Part shown: positions 8,203-17,460 of the stretch, piece by piece
Layout of the letters: every line of letters begins with the position of its first letter
Numbering within the stretch: position 1 is the stretch's first letter
Source of the DNA: Streptomyces antibioticus
GTDB taxonomy: Bacteria; Actinomycetota; Actinomycetes; Streptomycetales; Streptomycetaceae
DNA length: 64,000 nt
NCBI RefSeq assembly: GCF_001514065.1
Contig: NZ_KQ948422.1
Span: 558,001 to 622,000 of the forward strand
Direction of reading: 5' to 3'
The notes under the pieces: generated by a model
What the model was told of the DNA's origin: nothing
The model's database searches: none
The model's input: only the letters and a program-made list of their open reading frames with translations
Program-made: the position numbers and the translations under genes

Positions 8203-10506
8203 CTAGTTCAGCACGATGCGCCAGCGGTTGTCGGCACTGGCGTCGTCCGCGTCCTGGACCGCGAAGGCGCCGACGGCGGTGGAGTTGCCCGCGATGGCGA
8301 GCAGCTTGCCGCTGTTCACGTTGCGGATCTTGTAGGTCCCGTCGCCCTGGTCGAGCAGGGTCCATTTGTGGTCGGCGGTGCCGTTGTCCGACCACTGCAG
8401 AACGGTCGCGCCGTCTGCGGTGTCCATGTTCAGGACGCCGAGCACCTTGCCGCTGTTGGCGTTGCGGAAGCGGACCGCGCTTCCGTCCGTGATCATTTCC
8501 CAGTTGTGGTCGGCGGTGCCGTTGTCCGTCCATTGCAGAGCGCGGCCGCCGTTGGCCGTGGACATGTTCTGGATGCCCAGCAGGAGACCGCTGCTCGCGT
8601 TGACGAGGCGGACGGTGTTGCCGGTGGTGTTCCAGTAGACGGCGTAGTTGAAGCCGTGCGCGTCGTAGAACGGGCCCAGGTTGACGGTGGAGCCGCCGGA
8701 GGCGGCGGTGAAGGCGAGTGAGCTGCTGCTGGTCCGTTGGATCGAGGACGTGGTCAGCGCAGGAGGGGCACTGAGCGTGGAGTCACCGTAGTTGCCGGAC
8801 AGGACCACCGGGCCGTAGGTGATCGCGGCGACGTTCACGTTGTCGTTGGCCGGTCGGATGCCGATCCGCATGGGCAGGCGGACGGTGACCGTGTCGCCGG
8901 AGGTCCATGAGCGGTTCAGGGTGGCGTAACTGCCGGGTGTGGTGGTGATGGTCTGCGCGACGCCGTTGACGCTGATGACGGCCCCGCTGGTCCAGCTCGG
9001 TATGCGGATGCGCATCGCCCACGTTCCGCTGACGCTGCCGGTGACCTGGAGGGTCGTCGTGTCGCTGACGGGGTAGGTCGTCGTCTGGGTGACGGTGATA
9101 CCGCGCTCCGCCCAGGTGAGCACCGACGGCACGAACAGGTTCACGGTCAGCGTGGTGTCGTTGTGGAAGTAGATGGAGTCCATCAGCCGGGTGTGCATCT
9201 CCAGGCCCGTGCCCTGGCAGCACCAGAAGGTGCCGTAGTCGGTGCTCCAGGTGCCGCCGCCCAACGCCGGGCCCACACCGCGTCGGCCTCCCGGTTTGAG
9301 CGGGGTGAAGTAGGTGACGTGGCCGTGGTCGTCGGCGGGGTTCTGCTGGCCGATGATCTGGTTGAGCCACGCCCGCTCGTAGTAGTCGAACAGCGCGACG
9401 CGGTTCGGGTCCAGCGTGAACAGCTCCCGGGTGAGGGTGAGCATGTTGATGGTGTTGCAGCTTTCGCACGTGTCGTTGGTCAGGTAGCCGGCGATGGCGT
9501 TCGGGGCGCGGAAGTGCTCCGCCTGGCTGTTGCCGCCGATGGCGTAGGTGTGCGCGTTGACGGTGATGTTCCAGGCGTTGGTGGCGATGTCGCGGTAGCG
9601 GGTGGTGCCGGTGGCCTTGTACTCCCGGGCGGCCCCGATCCACTTGGGTACTTGGGTGTTGGCGTGCAGTCCGTTGAACTGGTCCTGGTTGGCCGCCAGG
9701 GGGTCGAACACCGCGGCGTGGTCGAAGCGCTGGGCGGCGGTGAGCCACCGTGCGTCGCCTGTCTGTTGGTAGATATCGGTGAGTACGGCGTTCATGCCGC
9801 CGAACTCGATGCGCAGCATGGTCTGCATCTGCTGGGTGGTCAGTCGGCCGGTGCGCCAGTCGACCCATCCGGCCAGGGCGAGGAGAACGTCCCGGGCTTG
9901 TGTGCTGCCGATGTGGCGCCATACGTCCAGCAGGCCGGTGAGGGTCTTGTGGATGGTGTAGTACAGCACCTCGCCACTGGTTCCCTGCTCGAGGGCAGTG
10001 AAGTTGGACTCGGGGTAGCCGGAGAGGTACCCGGGGTTGAAGCCGGCGGCGCTGTTGTTGGCCTGGCATTTGGCCAGTTCCGCGACCATGTAGGTGGCCT
10101 TGTCCCGGCAGGTGGTGTCCCCGGTCACGGCGTATGCCTGTGCCCATGCTGTGAGGAAGTGCCCCTGGATGTGGGTGCGGAAGCCGAAGTTCGGCGCGTC
10201 CCAGCCGCCGTTGGCGGTCGCACCGTTGGTGGACAGCTTGTGGGTGGCGCGGAAGTTGTACAGCAGCCGGTCGACATCGATGAACCGTAGGTAGTTCTGG
10301 GTGCGGTTCTGGTTGTCCAGCCACCGGCTTGCGGTGAGGCGGACCTGGCCGAGTTCGAAGGGGTGTGCCAGGACCCCGATGTCGGACCTCGCGGGGGCGA
10401 CGGCCGCTTGGGCGGGAGACGCGACGAGGAAGGATCCGGTGGCGGAGGCGGCCACGGTGGCCCCGGCCAGTTGCAGGAGACGACGTCTGCTGACGGAGGA
10501 AGACAT
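8203..10506 (-). CDS. GH127 beta-L-arabinofuranosidase with C-terminal ricin-type lectin domain, Tat-exported
   Basis: This 767-residue enzyme should cleave beta-L-arabinofuranose caps, such as those on hydroxyproline-linked arabinooligosaccharides. It has a Tat signal (SRRRLLQLAG, cleavage near AQA). The (alpha/alpha)6 barrel spans about 45-400. It carries the family's zinc-thiolate site: Glu348 and Cys350 in TCESCNT, and the Cys429-Cys430 pair in FWCCQGTG, one of which is the nucleophile in characterised GH127 enzymes. Beta-sandwich segments follow, and residues about 635-767 hold three ricin-like repeats ending in QWTDNGTADHNW, QWSDNGTADHKW and DNRWRIV. AAAGG lies six bases before the ATG. 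A 1-kb intergenic region separates it from the divergent GH43 gene. Confidence 0.92.
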   Translation of the reverse strand: MSSSVSRRRLLQLAGATVAASATGSFLVASPAQAAVAPARSDIGVLAHPFELGQVRLTASRWLDNQNRTQNYLRFIDVDRLLYNFRATHKLSTNGATANGGWDAPNFGFRTHIQGHFLTAWAQAYAVTGDTTCRDKATYMVAELAKCQANNSAAGFNPGYLSGYPESNFTALEQGTSGEVLYYTIHKTLTGLLDVWRHIGSTQARDVLLALAGWVDWRTGRLTTQQMQTMLRIEFGGMNAVLTDIYQQTGDARWLTAAQRFDHAAVFDPLAANQDQFNGLHANTQVPKWIGAAREYKATGTTRYRDIATNAWNITVNAHTYAIGGNSQAEHFRAPNAIAGYLTNDTCESCNTINMLTLTRELFTLDPNRVALFDYYERAWLNQIIGQQNPADDHGHVTYFTPLKPGGRRGVGPALGGGTWSTDYGTFWCCQGTGLEMHTRLMDSIYFHNDTTLTVNLFVPSVLTWAERGITVTQTTTYPVSDTTTLQVTGSVSGTWAMRIRIPSWTSGAVISVNGVAQTITTTPGSYATLNRSWTSGDTVTVRLPMRIGIRPANDNVNVAAITYGPVVLSGNYGDSTLSAPPALTTSSIQRTSSSSLAFTAASGGSTVNLGPFYDAHGFNYAVYWNTTGNTVRLVNASSGLLLGIQNMSTANGGRALQWTDNGTADHNWEMITDGSAVRFRNANSGKVLGVLNMDTADGATVLQWSDNGTADHKWTLLDQGDGTYKIRNVNSGKLLAIAGNSTAVGAFAVQDADDASADNRWRIVLN

Positions 10507-11522
10507 CTTGAGCCTTTCGGTACGGCAGAGCGGCTGCTTGGACTGTTGATGTGCCGGCTCACACGTCCAACGGGCGGGCGTGGCGCGTCACGGGCTTGTG
10601 TGCAGCCGACGTGGCGCCCTACGGCCGACGGGCCGACAACAACCACCCCGTGCGGTTCGACTCTTCAAACGTCGTCCGAAATATGGAACGCGGATGTCCG
10701 CTGACACACTCGAAGGATTAAGGGGTAGGGACGTTGCTTGTGTCTAGCCCGTAAACGCAAGATTCTTTCCGACTGCCGGGTCATCGCGCAGCTCTGCGGC
10801 CATGTGCTGCGGGGGCACGGCCCCACGCCCCGGTACGCGATGACCTGAGGGCGGGCCGGGCAGCCCCTCTGGGCCTGCGCGTTGGCGGTCAGCTTCGCGC
10901 ACCCGGCGACGCGGGGCGCGGCACCGGCCTTCACCTCGGCGGCCATACGGGCGAGGTCGGCGAGCATGGTGCGCCGACTGGTCTGTCGTGTCACGTGCAT
11001 ACACAGGAGACGGGGGGACGGCGGGGCGATAACAGAAACTGGGCGGACGTTGCGCGGGCGCCTCTGGACGCGCGGGGAGCGGGGACAGGCGGCTCATTTG
11101 TACGTTCGGTTAATCGGATGTGTCGGATGTATTGACGCGCTCTCTTTTCCGGATTTAGCCTCTGCCCGATTTCACGAACAGCGTTCGACATATCGCCCAA
11201 CCTGCCTGATCGGAGATTGAGTTGACTCTGAAGGCTTCCGGCCGAACCACCCCCACCTGACACGCCTTCACGGGCGCCGAGAAGCACAGACACCCGAAGC
11301 GTCCCGCAACGGTCTCACCTGCGCAGACGCGCCCACTCGCGCGCCCTGACCCGCCGTCATCTAGGCGCGCCATGCGCAAAGTGGTGAACCACCGTCGACC
11401 GGATCCCCCTTCCGGCTCGCGCGGTGTCCGGGCCCTGTCCTGCCCGCTCCGAGACCAAGTTCCCCGCGCCACCCCGCTCCCCCTTCGCCCGGCGGTGGCA
11501 CCCGCACCCGACAGGAGATCCG
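10507..11522. other. Long divergent intergenic region between GH127 and GH43 genes
   Basis: About 1 kb with no supportable gene. Open frames in both directions lack ribosome-binding sites and recognisable domains. It should contain the promoters of the two divergent arabinosidase genes. Visible structure includes the inverted repeat GCGGA-TG-TCCGC at 10690-10701, about 185 bp upstream of the GH127 start. A possible sigma-70-like pair TTGACG (11132) and TAGCCT (11156) with an 18-bp spacer lies about 360 bp before the GH43 start. Both are tentative. Confidence 0.5.
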
Positions 11523-12956
11523 ATGTCTGCGCTCCGCGCCCGGCTGACGGTGATATTGCTCGCCGTCTGCCTCCTCTTCACGGGCCAAGCCCTCACCGCA
11601 CCCCAGCGGGCGGCCGCCGCCGACCCCGGCTACCTGATGGTGCACTTCACCGGCGACTCCGCGACCGGTCAGCAGCTCTACGTCGCGCACAGCGCGGACG
11701 GCCTGCACTGGAACGACCTCAACGGCGGACAGCCGGTCCTCAACTCGAAGATCGGCACGAAGGGCGTGCGCGACCCCGCACTGGTGCGCTCCCAGGACGG
11801 CAGAAAGTACTGGATCATCGCGACCGACCTGTGCATCAACTGCGGCTCGACGTACGCCAACGGGAGCCCCACCTTCGTGGTGTGGGAGTCGACCGACCTG
11901 GTGAACTGGTCGGACCCGTGGCTGCTCCCCGCCGCCTCACTGGTCCCCGGCGGAAAGAACGCGTGGGCGCCGGAGGCGATCTGGAACCCCGAGACCAATG
12001 ACTACGTCCTGTACTGGGCGACGAACGCCACGCTGAACGGCATCAACAAATACCGCATCTACGCCGCCCGCACCACGGACTTCCACGCCCTCACCACCAC
12101 CCCGCAGGTCTGGATCGACCCGCCCGGCAGCACCGCGGTCGTCGACACCCAGATGACCGAGGTACCCGCAGGTACCGGCCCCTACCGCTACCTGAGGGCC
12201 TCCGGCGACGGCAAGAACAGCATCGAGGGCAGCAACTCGATCCTCGGGACGTGGACCAACCTCGGCAACCTCTCCACCAGCCTCGGCCTCACCGGCAACG
12301 TGGTCGAAGGCCCGGTCTGGATGAAGTTCCAGAACAGCAATCAGTGGGCCCTCTACATCGACTACAACAGCCCGCAGGGCGTACGCGAATACCGGCCGAT
12401 CCTGACGAACAACCCGTTCGACCTCAGCACCTACCAGCTCCAGCCGGCCGCCAACTACGACATGGGCGGCACCGCCAAGCGCCACGGCGCGATCCTGCCC
12501 CTCACCCCCGCCGAGGAGAGCCGCGTCCTCGCACGCTGGCCCAACACCCCGGCGCAGCGGCTCCAGTCGTACAACTACCAGGACCGCTACGTGCGCCAGA
12601 CCAACTTCGACGTGCGCATCGACCCGAACGTCACCCCCGTCCAGGACTCCCAGTTCCGGCTGCGGCCCGGCCTGGTGGGCACCGGCACCGTCTCCTTCGA
12701 GTCGGTGAACTACCCCGGCTACTACCTGCGCCACCAGAACTACGACTTCCAGCTCGTCCGCAACGACGGCTCCGCCCAGTTCGCCGCCGACGCCACCTTC
12801 AACAAGGTCGCCGGACTCGCCGACCCCACCTGGTCGTCCTTCCAGTCGTACAACCACCCCGACCGCTACATCCGCCACTACGCCTACCAGCTCCGCCTCG
12901 ACCGCATCACCACCACTCTGGCCCGCAGCGACGCCACCTTCCGTGTGACGAACTGA
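11523..12956 (+). CDS. Secreted GH43 arabinan-active enzyme with C-terminal AbfB (CBM42) domain
   Basis: The 477-residue product has a Sec signal (about 1-33, ending AAAAD). A five-blade GH43 propeller (about 35-335) follows, with the family's acidic sites: KGVRDPALV (Asp84), WAPEAIW (Glu151) and VVEGPVW (Glu262, probable general acid). An AbfB arabinofuranose-binding domain (about 345-477) has the trefoil repeats YNYQDRYVRQ, VNYPGYYLRHQNY and YNHPDRYIRHYAY. AGGAG stands five bases before the ATG. It is first of three plus-strand arabinosidase genes. Exo-1,5-arabinofuranosidase or arabinanase activity is likely; the linkage preference cannot be read. Confidence 0.9.
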   Translation: MSALRARLTVILLAVCLLFTGQALTAPQRAAAADPGYLMVHFTGDSATGQQLYVAHSADGLHWNDLNGGQPVLNSKIGTKGVRDPALVRSQDGRKYWIIATDLCINCGSTYANGSPTFVVWESTDLVNWSDPWLLPAASLVPGGKNAWAPEAIWNPETNDYVLYWATNATLNGINKYRIYAARTTDFHALTTTPQVWIDPPGSTAVVDTQMTEVPAGTGPYRYLRASGDGKNSIEGSNSILGTWTNLGNLSTSLGLTGNVVEGPVWMKFQNSNQWALYIDYNSPQGVREYRPILTNNPFDLSTYQLQPAANYDMGGTAKRHGAILPLTPAEESRVLARWPNTPAQRLQSYNYQDRYVRQTNFDVRIDPNVTPVQDSQFRLRPGLVGTGTVSFESVNYPGYYLRHQNYDFQLVRNDGSAQFAADATFNKVAGLADPTWSSFQSYNHPDRYIRHYAYQLRLDRITTTLARSDATFRVTN

Positions 12957-13000
12957 CCCGGCCGCCTCACGGTGAGGCCGCACCGTGAGCGCCCTGCGGA

Positions 13001-13022
13001 GTCCGCCGCTCCGACGGCGGAC
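13001..13022. terminator. Short hairpin after GH43 gene
   Basis: GTCCGCCG and CGGCGGAC form an 8-bp perfect stem with a 6-base loop, 45 bases after the GH43 stop. A stronger hairpin follows at 13080. Confidence 0.45.
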
Positions 13023-13079
13023 CCCACAAACTCCGGCGACGGCTCCCACCACCTTGGCCGGTCCCGGAGCTACCGGACG

Positions 13080-13110
13080 CCCGGCTGCCGCCGTGACGGC
13101 GGCAGCCGGG
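13080..13110. terminator. Strong 14-bp hairpin between GH43 and GH54 genes
   Basis: CCCGGCTGCCGCCG pairs perfectly with CGGCGGCAGCCGGG across a TGA triloop. It lies 43 bases before the GH54 start. It could end the GH43 transcript or stabilise a processed message; no T-run follows. Confidence 0.6.
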
Positions 13111-13152
13111 GAGTTCCACCCACTCCCACCCCCCTCTGCGTAGGAGTTCTTC

Positions 13153-14709
13153 ATGGTCAAGAAACAGTGGCTACACCGTGCCAGACGCGCGCTGCTGGCG
13201 GCAGGTGCCACCGCCGCCCTCGCCGCCGGTCTGCTCACCGCCACGGCCACCCCCTCGCAGGCCGCCACCCAGGGGCCGTGCGACATCTACGCCGCGGGCA
13301 ACACCCCCTGCGTCGCCGCGCACAGCACCACCCGCGCCCTGTACGGGGCGTACAACGGCCCGCTCTACCAGGTCAGGCGCGCCTCCGACAACGCGACCAA
13401 GGACATCGGCCTGCTGAGCGCGGGCGGATACGCCGACGCCGCGCAGCAGGACTCCTTCTGCGCGAACACGAGCTGCGTCATCACCGTCATCTACGACCAG
13501 TCCCCCAAGGGCAACCACCTCACCCAGGCTCCCGGGGGCGGAGCCGCCGGCGGGCCCGACAACCTCGCCAACGCCGTAGAGGCGCCGGTCACCGTCGGCG
13601 GGCACAAGGCGTACGGCGTCTACATCGCCCCCGGCACCGGCTACCGCAACAACAACACCAACGGCATCGCCACCGGCGACCAGCCCGAGGGCATGTACGC
13701 GATCTTCAACGGCAAGCACTTCAACGGCGGCTGCTGCTTCGACTACGGCAACGCCGAGACCAACAACCTGGACACCGGCAACGGCCACATGGAGGCCCTC
13801 TACTTCGGCAACAACAAGGGCTGGGGATGGGGCAGCGGCAACGGCCCCTGGGTCATGGCCGACCTGGAGAACGGCCTGTTCTCCGGGGTCAACCGCGGAT
13901 TCAACGCGGGTAACCCCAGCGTCGACCACCGGTTCCTGACCGCCATGCTCAAGGGCGGCGCCAACCAGTGGGCCCTGCGCGGCGGCGACGCCCAGTCCGG
14001 CGGCCTGTCCACCTTCTACAACGGGATACGCCCCACCGCCTCCGGCTACAACCCGATGCACAAGGAGGGCGCGATCATCCTCGGCATCGGAGGTGACAAC
14101 AGCAAGTGGGCCCAGGGCACCTTCTACGAAGGCGTCATGACCCAGGGCTACCCCTCGGACGCCACCGAGAACGCCGTCCAGGCCAACATCACCGCCGCCA
14201 ACTACGACGGCGGATCGACCAGCACCGGAACCCTCACCCCCGGCTCCCGGATCTCCTTCAAGGCCACCACGTCGCCCTGCTGCACCTCGCACTACCTGCG
14301 CCACAACGACGCCGACACCAAGGTCGTCATCTCCAACATCACCTCGTCCAGCTCCGCCACCGACAAGGCGGACGCCACCTGGATCGTCCGGGCCGGACTG
14401 GCCAACACCTCCTGCCTGTCCTTCGAGTCCGTCGACAAGCCCGGCCAGTTCCTGCGCCACTACAACTACCAACTCAACCTGAACTTCGATGACGGCGGCA
14501 GCGCGTTCGCCAAGGACGCCACCTTCTGCCCCACCACGGGCAACAGCGGCGTCGGCACCTCCTTCCAGTCCGCCAACTTCCCGACGAAGTACCTCCGTCA
14601 CTACAACTACACGGTCTACATCGCGAGCAACGGCGGCTCCAACGCCTGGGACTCCACGGCGTCCTGGGCCCAGGACACCAGCTGGCTCACCGCGGCTCCC
14701 TGGAGCTGA
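13153..14709 (+). CDS. abfB: GH54 alpha-L-arabinofuranosidase with AbfB (CBM42) domain
   Basis: This 518-residue secreted AbfB-type enzyme removes alpha-1,2-, 1,3- or 1,5-linked arabinofuranose. The Sec signal covers about 1-37 (PSQAA). The GH54 domain runs from about 38 to 350. It has Cys194-Cys195 (GGCCFDYGNAET), nucleophile Glu239 (MADLENGLFSG) and acid/base Asp315 (GIGGDNS). All are offset by exactly 18 from the A. kawachii AbfB residues 176/177, 221 and 297. The CBM42 domain (about 360-518) has the repeats SHYLRHND, GQFLRHYNYQ and TKYLRHYNYT. GGAG lies seven bases before the ATG. It is a paralogue of the 1704-3296 gene with a different binding module. Confidence 0.95.
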   Translation: MVKKQWLHRARRALLAAGATAALAAGLLTATATPSQAATQGPCDIYAAGNTPCVAAHSTTRALYGAYNGPLYQVRRASDNATKDIGLLSAGGYADAAQQDSFCANTSCVITVIYDQSPKGNHLTQAPGGGAAGGPDNLANAVEAPVTVGGHKAYGVYIAPGTGYRNNNTNGIATGDQPEGMYAIFNGKHFNGGCCFDYGNAETNNLDTGNGHMEALYFGNNKGWGWGSGNGPWVMADLENGLFSGVNRGFNAGNPSVDHRFLTAMLKGGANQWALRGGDAQSGGLSTFYNGIRPTASGYNPMHKEGAIILGIGGDNSKWAQGTFYEGVMTQGYPSDATENAVQANITAANYDGGSTSTGTLTPGSRISFKATTSPCCTSHYLRHNDADTKVVISNITSSSSATDKADATWIVRAGLANTSCLSFESVDKPGQFLRHYNYQLNLNFDDGGSAFAKDATFCPTTGNSGVGTSFQSANFPTKYLRHYNYTVYIASNGGSNAWDSTASWAQDTSWLTAAPWS

Positions 14710-14719
14710 CGAGAGACCG

Positions 14720-14758
14720 AACCCGTGGGCGGCTCCGGGCCGGGGCCGCCCACGGGTT
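14720..14758. terminator. Terminator-like hairpin after GH54 gene
   Basis: AACCCGTGGGCGGC pairs over 14 bp without mismatch with GCCGCCCACGGGTT across an 11-base loop, starting 11 bases after the GH54 stop. Only CTTC follows, so it is a Streptomyces-style terminator with a poor T-tract. It suggests that the next GH43 gene has its own transcription or is read at a lower level. Confidence 0.7.
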
Positions 14759-14798
14759 CTTCATCCGCCCGCACCTTCCTACGCCCCGGAGGCACCAG

Positions 14799-16172
14799 AT
14801 GAGCGCCCCCCGCCCCTCGCGCCGGCTGTTCCTCGGCATGGCCGCGGCCGTGCCGCTGTCCACCACCGGCGTGCTGACCCTCGGCAGCCGGTCCGCGAGC
14901 GCCGCGACGGCCTCCCCGTACGTCATGGCCTACTTCACCCAGTCACCGAGAAACCTCGGTACGGACTACGGCCTGCACCTCGCCGTCAGCACCGACGCGC
15001 TGCAGTGGATGCCGCTGAACCAGAACAACCCCGTCGTGACCCCGACCGCGGGCGACCTCGGTCTGCGTGACCCCTTCATCCTGCCCAAGCAGGACGGCAC
15101 CTACGTCGTCCTGGCGACCAACCTGAAGGGCACCGACTGGACCAAGAAGACCCCGTACATCCACGTCTGGGACTCCGCCGACCTGCGCTCCTTCGACAAC
15201 TACCGCCTGCTGAAACTGCACGACATGGCCACCCACACCTGGGCGCCCGACGCCTTCTGGGACCCCTCCCGCGGCCAGTACGCCCTCACCTACTCGGCCG
15301 TCAACAGCAGCGGACACAACGTGATCATGGTGAACTACACCACGGACTTCCAGACCGTGACCGCACCGCAGGTCTTCTTCGACCCCGGCTACGACATCAT
15401 CGACGCGACCCTGACCAAGGACGTGAACGGCGTCAACTACCTGTACTACAAGGGCCACAACAGCCTCACGGGTGCGAAGTCCACCTCGCTCAGTCCGGGC
15501 AGCTTCACCCAGTTCACCTCGGGCCTGGCCCCGCAGGGAGGCATCGAGGGCCCGATCGTCGCCCAGGCCGCCGGCACCTGGTACCTGTGGGGGGACGCCA
15601 ACGCGCTCTTCTACGCCTACCAGACCAACGACCTCTCCACCGGCACCTGGACCGCCACCGACCGGCGCCTCTACACCCAGCCGCTGAACTCCAAGCACGC
15701 CGACATCAAGCCGATTCCCCAGACGGTGTACGACAACATGGTCGCCAAGTGGGGAAAGCCGGCCTGGAACCGGCTGAAGTCCTACAACTTCCCGGACAGA
15801 TACTGGCGGCAGGTCGACTCCCTGGGCCGCATCGACCCGTACCCGTTCGATCCGTACACCGACTCGCAATGGAAGCTGGTGCCAGGGCTGGCCGACTCCT
15901 CCGGCGTCTCCTTCCAGTCCGTGACCGACCCGACCCGCTACCTGCGGCACTCCTACTTCCAGCTGCGACTGGACGCCAACGACGGCACCGCGAAGTTCGC
16001 CCAGGACGCCACCTTCCACAAGACAGCCGGGCTCGCCGACCCGTCCTGGTCGTCGTTCCGCTCGCACAACTACCCGGACCGCTACATCCGGCACTACAAC
16101 TACGCGCTGCGCATCGACCCGATCTCCACCACCACCGGCAAAGCCGACGCCACGTTCTCCGTCTGGTACTGA
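14799..16172 (+). CDS. GH43 exo-arabinofuranosidase with AbfB (CBM42) domain, Tat signal
   Basis: This 457-residue enzyme resembles Streptomyces exo-1,5-alpha-L-arabinofuranosidase of the Araf43A type, recognised by the opening block YVMAYFTQSP...GLHLAVSTDALQW. A twin-arginine signal (PSRRLFLGMAA) ends near SASA. Acidic residues of the propeller are GLRDPFI (Asp91), WAPDAFW (Asp151) and IEGPIV (Glu250). The C-terminal AbfB module (about 325-457) has YNFPDRYWRQ, TDPTRYLRHSYF and HNYPDRYIRHYNY. GGAGG lies six bases upstream of the ATG. The product, free arabinose, would be imported by a transporter not in this window. Confidence 0.92.
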   Translation: MSAPRPSRRLFLGMAAAVPLSTTGVLTLGSRSASAATASPYVMAYFTQSPRNLGTDYGLHLAVSTDALQWMPLNQNNPVVTPTAGDLGLRDPFILPKQDGTYVVLATNLKGTDWTKKTPYIHVWDSADLRSFDNYRLLKLHDMATHTWAPDAFWDPSRGQYALTYSAVNSSGHNVIMVNYTTDFQTVTAPQVFFDPGYDIIDATLTKDVNGVNYLYYKGHNSLTGAKSTSLSPGSFTQFTSGLAPQGGIEGPIVAQAAGTWYLWGDANALFYAYQTNDLSTGTWTATDRRLYTQPLNSKHADIKPIPQTVYDNMVAKWGKPAWNRLKSYNFPDRYWRQVDSLGRIDPYPFDPYTDSQWKLVPGLADSSGVSFQSVTDPTRYLRHSYFQLRLDANDGTAKFAQDATFHKTAGLADPSWSSFRSHNYPDRYIRHYNYALRIDPISTTTGKADATFSVWY

Positions 16173-16502
16173 GCTGCCTGCTGACCGGCCTTCAAAACGG
16201 CCTCCAGAGATCTCTCCAGCCGTTCTCGCCCCGGACGCGCTGGGCGACGCCGGGGAGCGGATCGCTCACCTCCCGGTGAGCACCGGGGCAGCCGGGGAAG
16301 ATCACGGGCAGCACGAGTTCAGCGGATCGGCGGCGGCCCCTACGTACATGGAATACGTACTCCTACCGACGTGTTCCCGGCATCCATGGCATTTCCTTGT
16401 GTTCATGACGACACCGGGTGTGAGAGCGCAGATGCCACAGAGTGTCAGGCTCGCCGTCCTGCGGGGCTTCAGCTCGGCGGAGGCCGAGAACGGGTTCGAC
16501 CG
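16173..16502. other. Intergenic region with one small hairpin
   Basis: The only structure seen is GCTCACC-TCCC-GGTGAGC at 16264-16281, a 7-bp stem about 90 bases after the GH43 stop and a possible terminator. An open frame from 16276 to 16506 (76 codons) overlaps the next gene start by GTGA. It lacks a ribosome-binding site and has no recognisable domain, so it is not called as a gene. Confidence 0.5.
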
Positions 16503-17354
16503 GTGAGGCGCGCGGCGGGGACGAAACGTTCCGCTCTGCCTGTCGTCGCGGCGCTCACCCTGGCTGTTCTGTTCAGCGCAGGCTGCTCGGGCGGCGGCGA
16601 CGACACCGCCGCCGTCGGGGATCCGACCCCAAGCGCCACGGAGGTCACCGAGTCGCCGACCCCCTCCCCGACTCCCCCCTATCCGACCGGCGCCTCAGGC
16701 TGCCACGACAACAAGGGGTGGACGACGGCGGAATCCGTGGACTGGGTGAGGCTCGACGTCGACACTCCCAAGCAGAACTCGGGTTCGGGCAACCTGGAGT
16801 TCTCCAGCATCCCGGGATACCTCGGACCGCTCTGCCACAAGATCACCGTGCAGGTCGAGTTCTGGAAGCTGGTGTACGGCGTCGCGAACGGCGGCGGCGA
16901 GAAGCTCTCGGACGGGTCGCGGCCCGACTACTACTTCGACATCCGCCGTGTGAAGCGCGTCGAGGTCCGTGCCGACGCCGGTAGCGAGCGGAACATCGCC
17001 GTACCCAAGTCCCTCTACGCGGACGACCGCAGCCCCTGCGTGGGCGCCCTCCTCACGGTCACCGTGGGCAAGCCCCTCAAGAGCAAGGAACTGCCCAAGG
17101 AGGTCGAGGTCGGCGGCACCCAGGACGCCTGGGGAACCGAGACGGTCGAATTCCGTTCGAAGCGGGTCGCCGACTACGAACTCTCCGAACCCTCGGCACC
17201 GCAGGTGTGCAGCCCGGACGGCAGACCCACCGCGGACCCGGCCGACGTGCCCCCGCCGAGCGCCGCGCCGACGGACCTGTTCCCGACGGACCTCTACCCG
17301 TCCCCCAGCTACAGCTTCGACCTCGACGACATCCTCCGCTCCCCCACCCCCTGA
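16503..17354 (+). CDS. Lipoprotein of unknown function
   Basis: Starting at GTG 16503 the product is 283 residues. It has a basic N-terminus (RRAAGTKRS), a hydrophobic segment ([18 protein letters not shown]) and a lipobox LFSAGC, so it should be a membrane-anchored surface lipoprotein. A Thr/Pro/Ser linker precedes a domain with paired cysteines and blocks such as [20 protein letters not shown]-like strands, and the tail is Pro/Ser-rich. No family is recognised. No Shine-Dalgarno is visible for this start, and the frame is open upstream to 16371 without better candidates. Confidence 0.7.
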   Translation: MRRAAGTKRSALPVVAALTLAVLFSAGCSGGGDDTAAVGDPTPSATEVTESPTPSPTPPYPTGASGCHDNKGWTTAESVDWVRLDVDTPKQNSGSGNLEFSSIPGYLGPLCHKITVQVEFWKLVYGVANGGGEKLSDGSRPDYYFDIRRVKRVEVRADAGSERNIAVPKSLYADDRSPCVGALLTVTVGKPLKSKELPKEVEVGGTQDAWGTETVEFRSKRVADYELSEPSAPQVCSPDGRPTADPADVPPPSAAPTDLFPTDLYPSPSYSFDLDDILRSPTP

Positions 17355-17460
17355 CCTGCCTTCTCGGGCATCTGAACGTGCACCGGCCTTGTCACGTACA
17401 TCAACAGGCCCTGCCAGAACACCAGTCCACCAGGACACCGATCTCACCATGGAGAACTGC

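Noticed and set aside
10665-11097. Minus-strand frames in the GH127/GH43 intergenic region
   Set aside because: Lack start signals and show irregular composition; I could not match them to any family or transposase remnant.
12560-16130. Repeated DNA in the AbfB-domain genes considered as a recombination repeat
   Set aside because: Similarity reflects homologous trefoil repeats and GH54 paralogy at protein level; no long identical DNA tract was seen.
16276-16506. 76-codon frame overlapping the lipoprotein start by GTGA
   Set aside because: No ribosome-binding site, no hydrophobic or catalytic pattern; the overlap alone is not enough.
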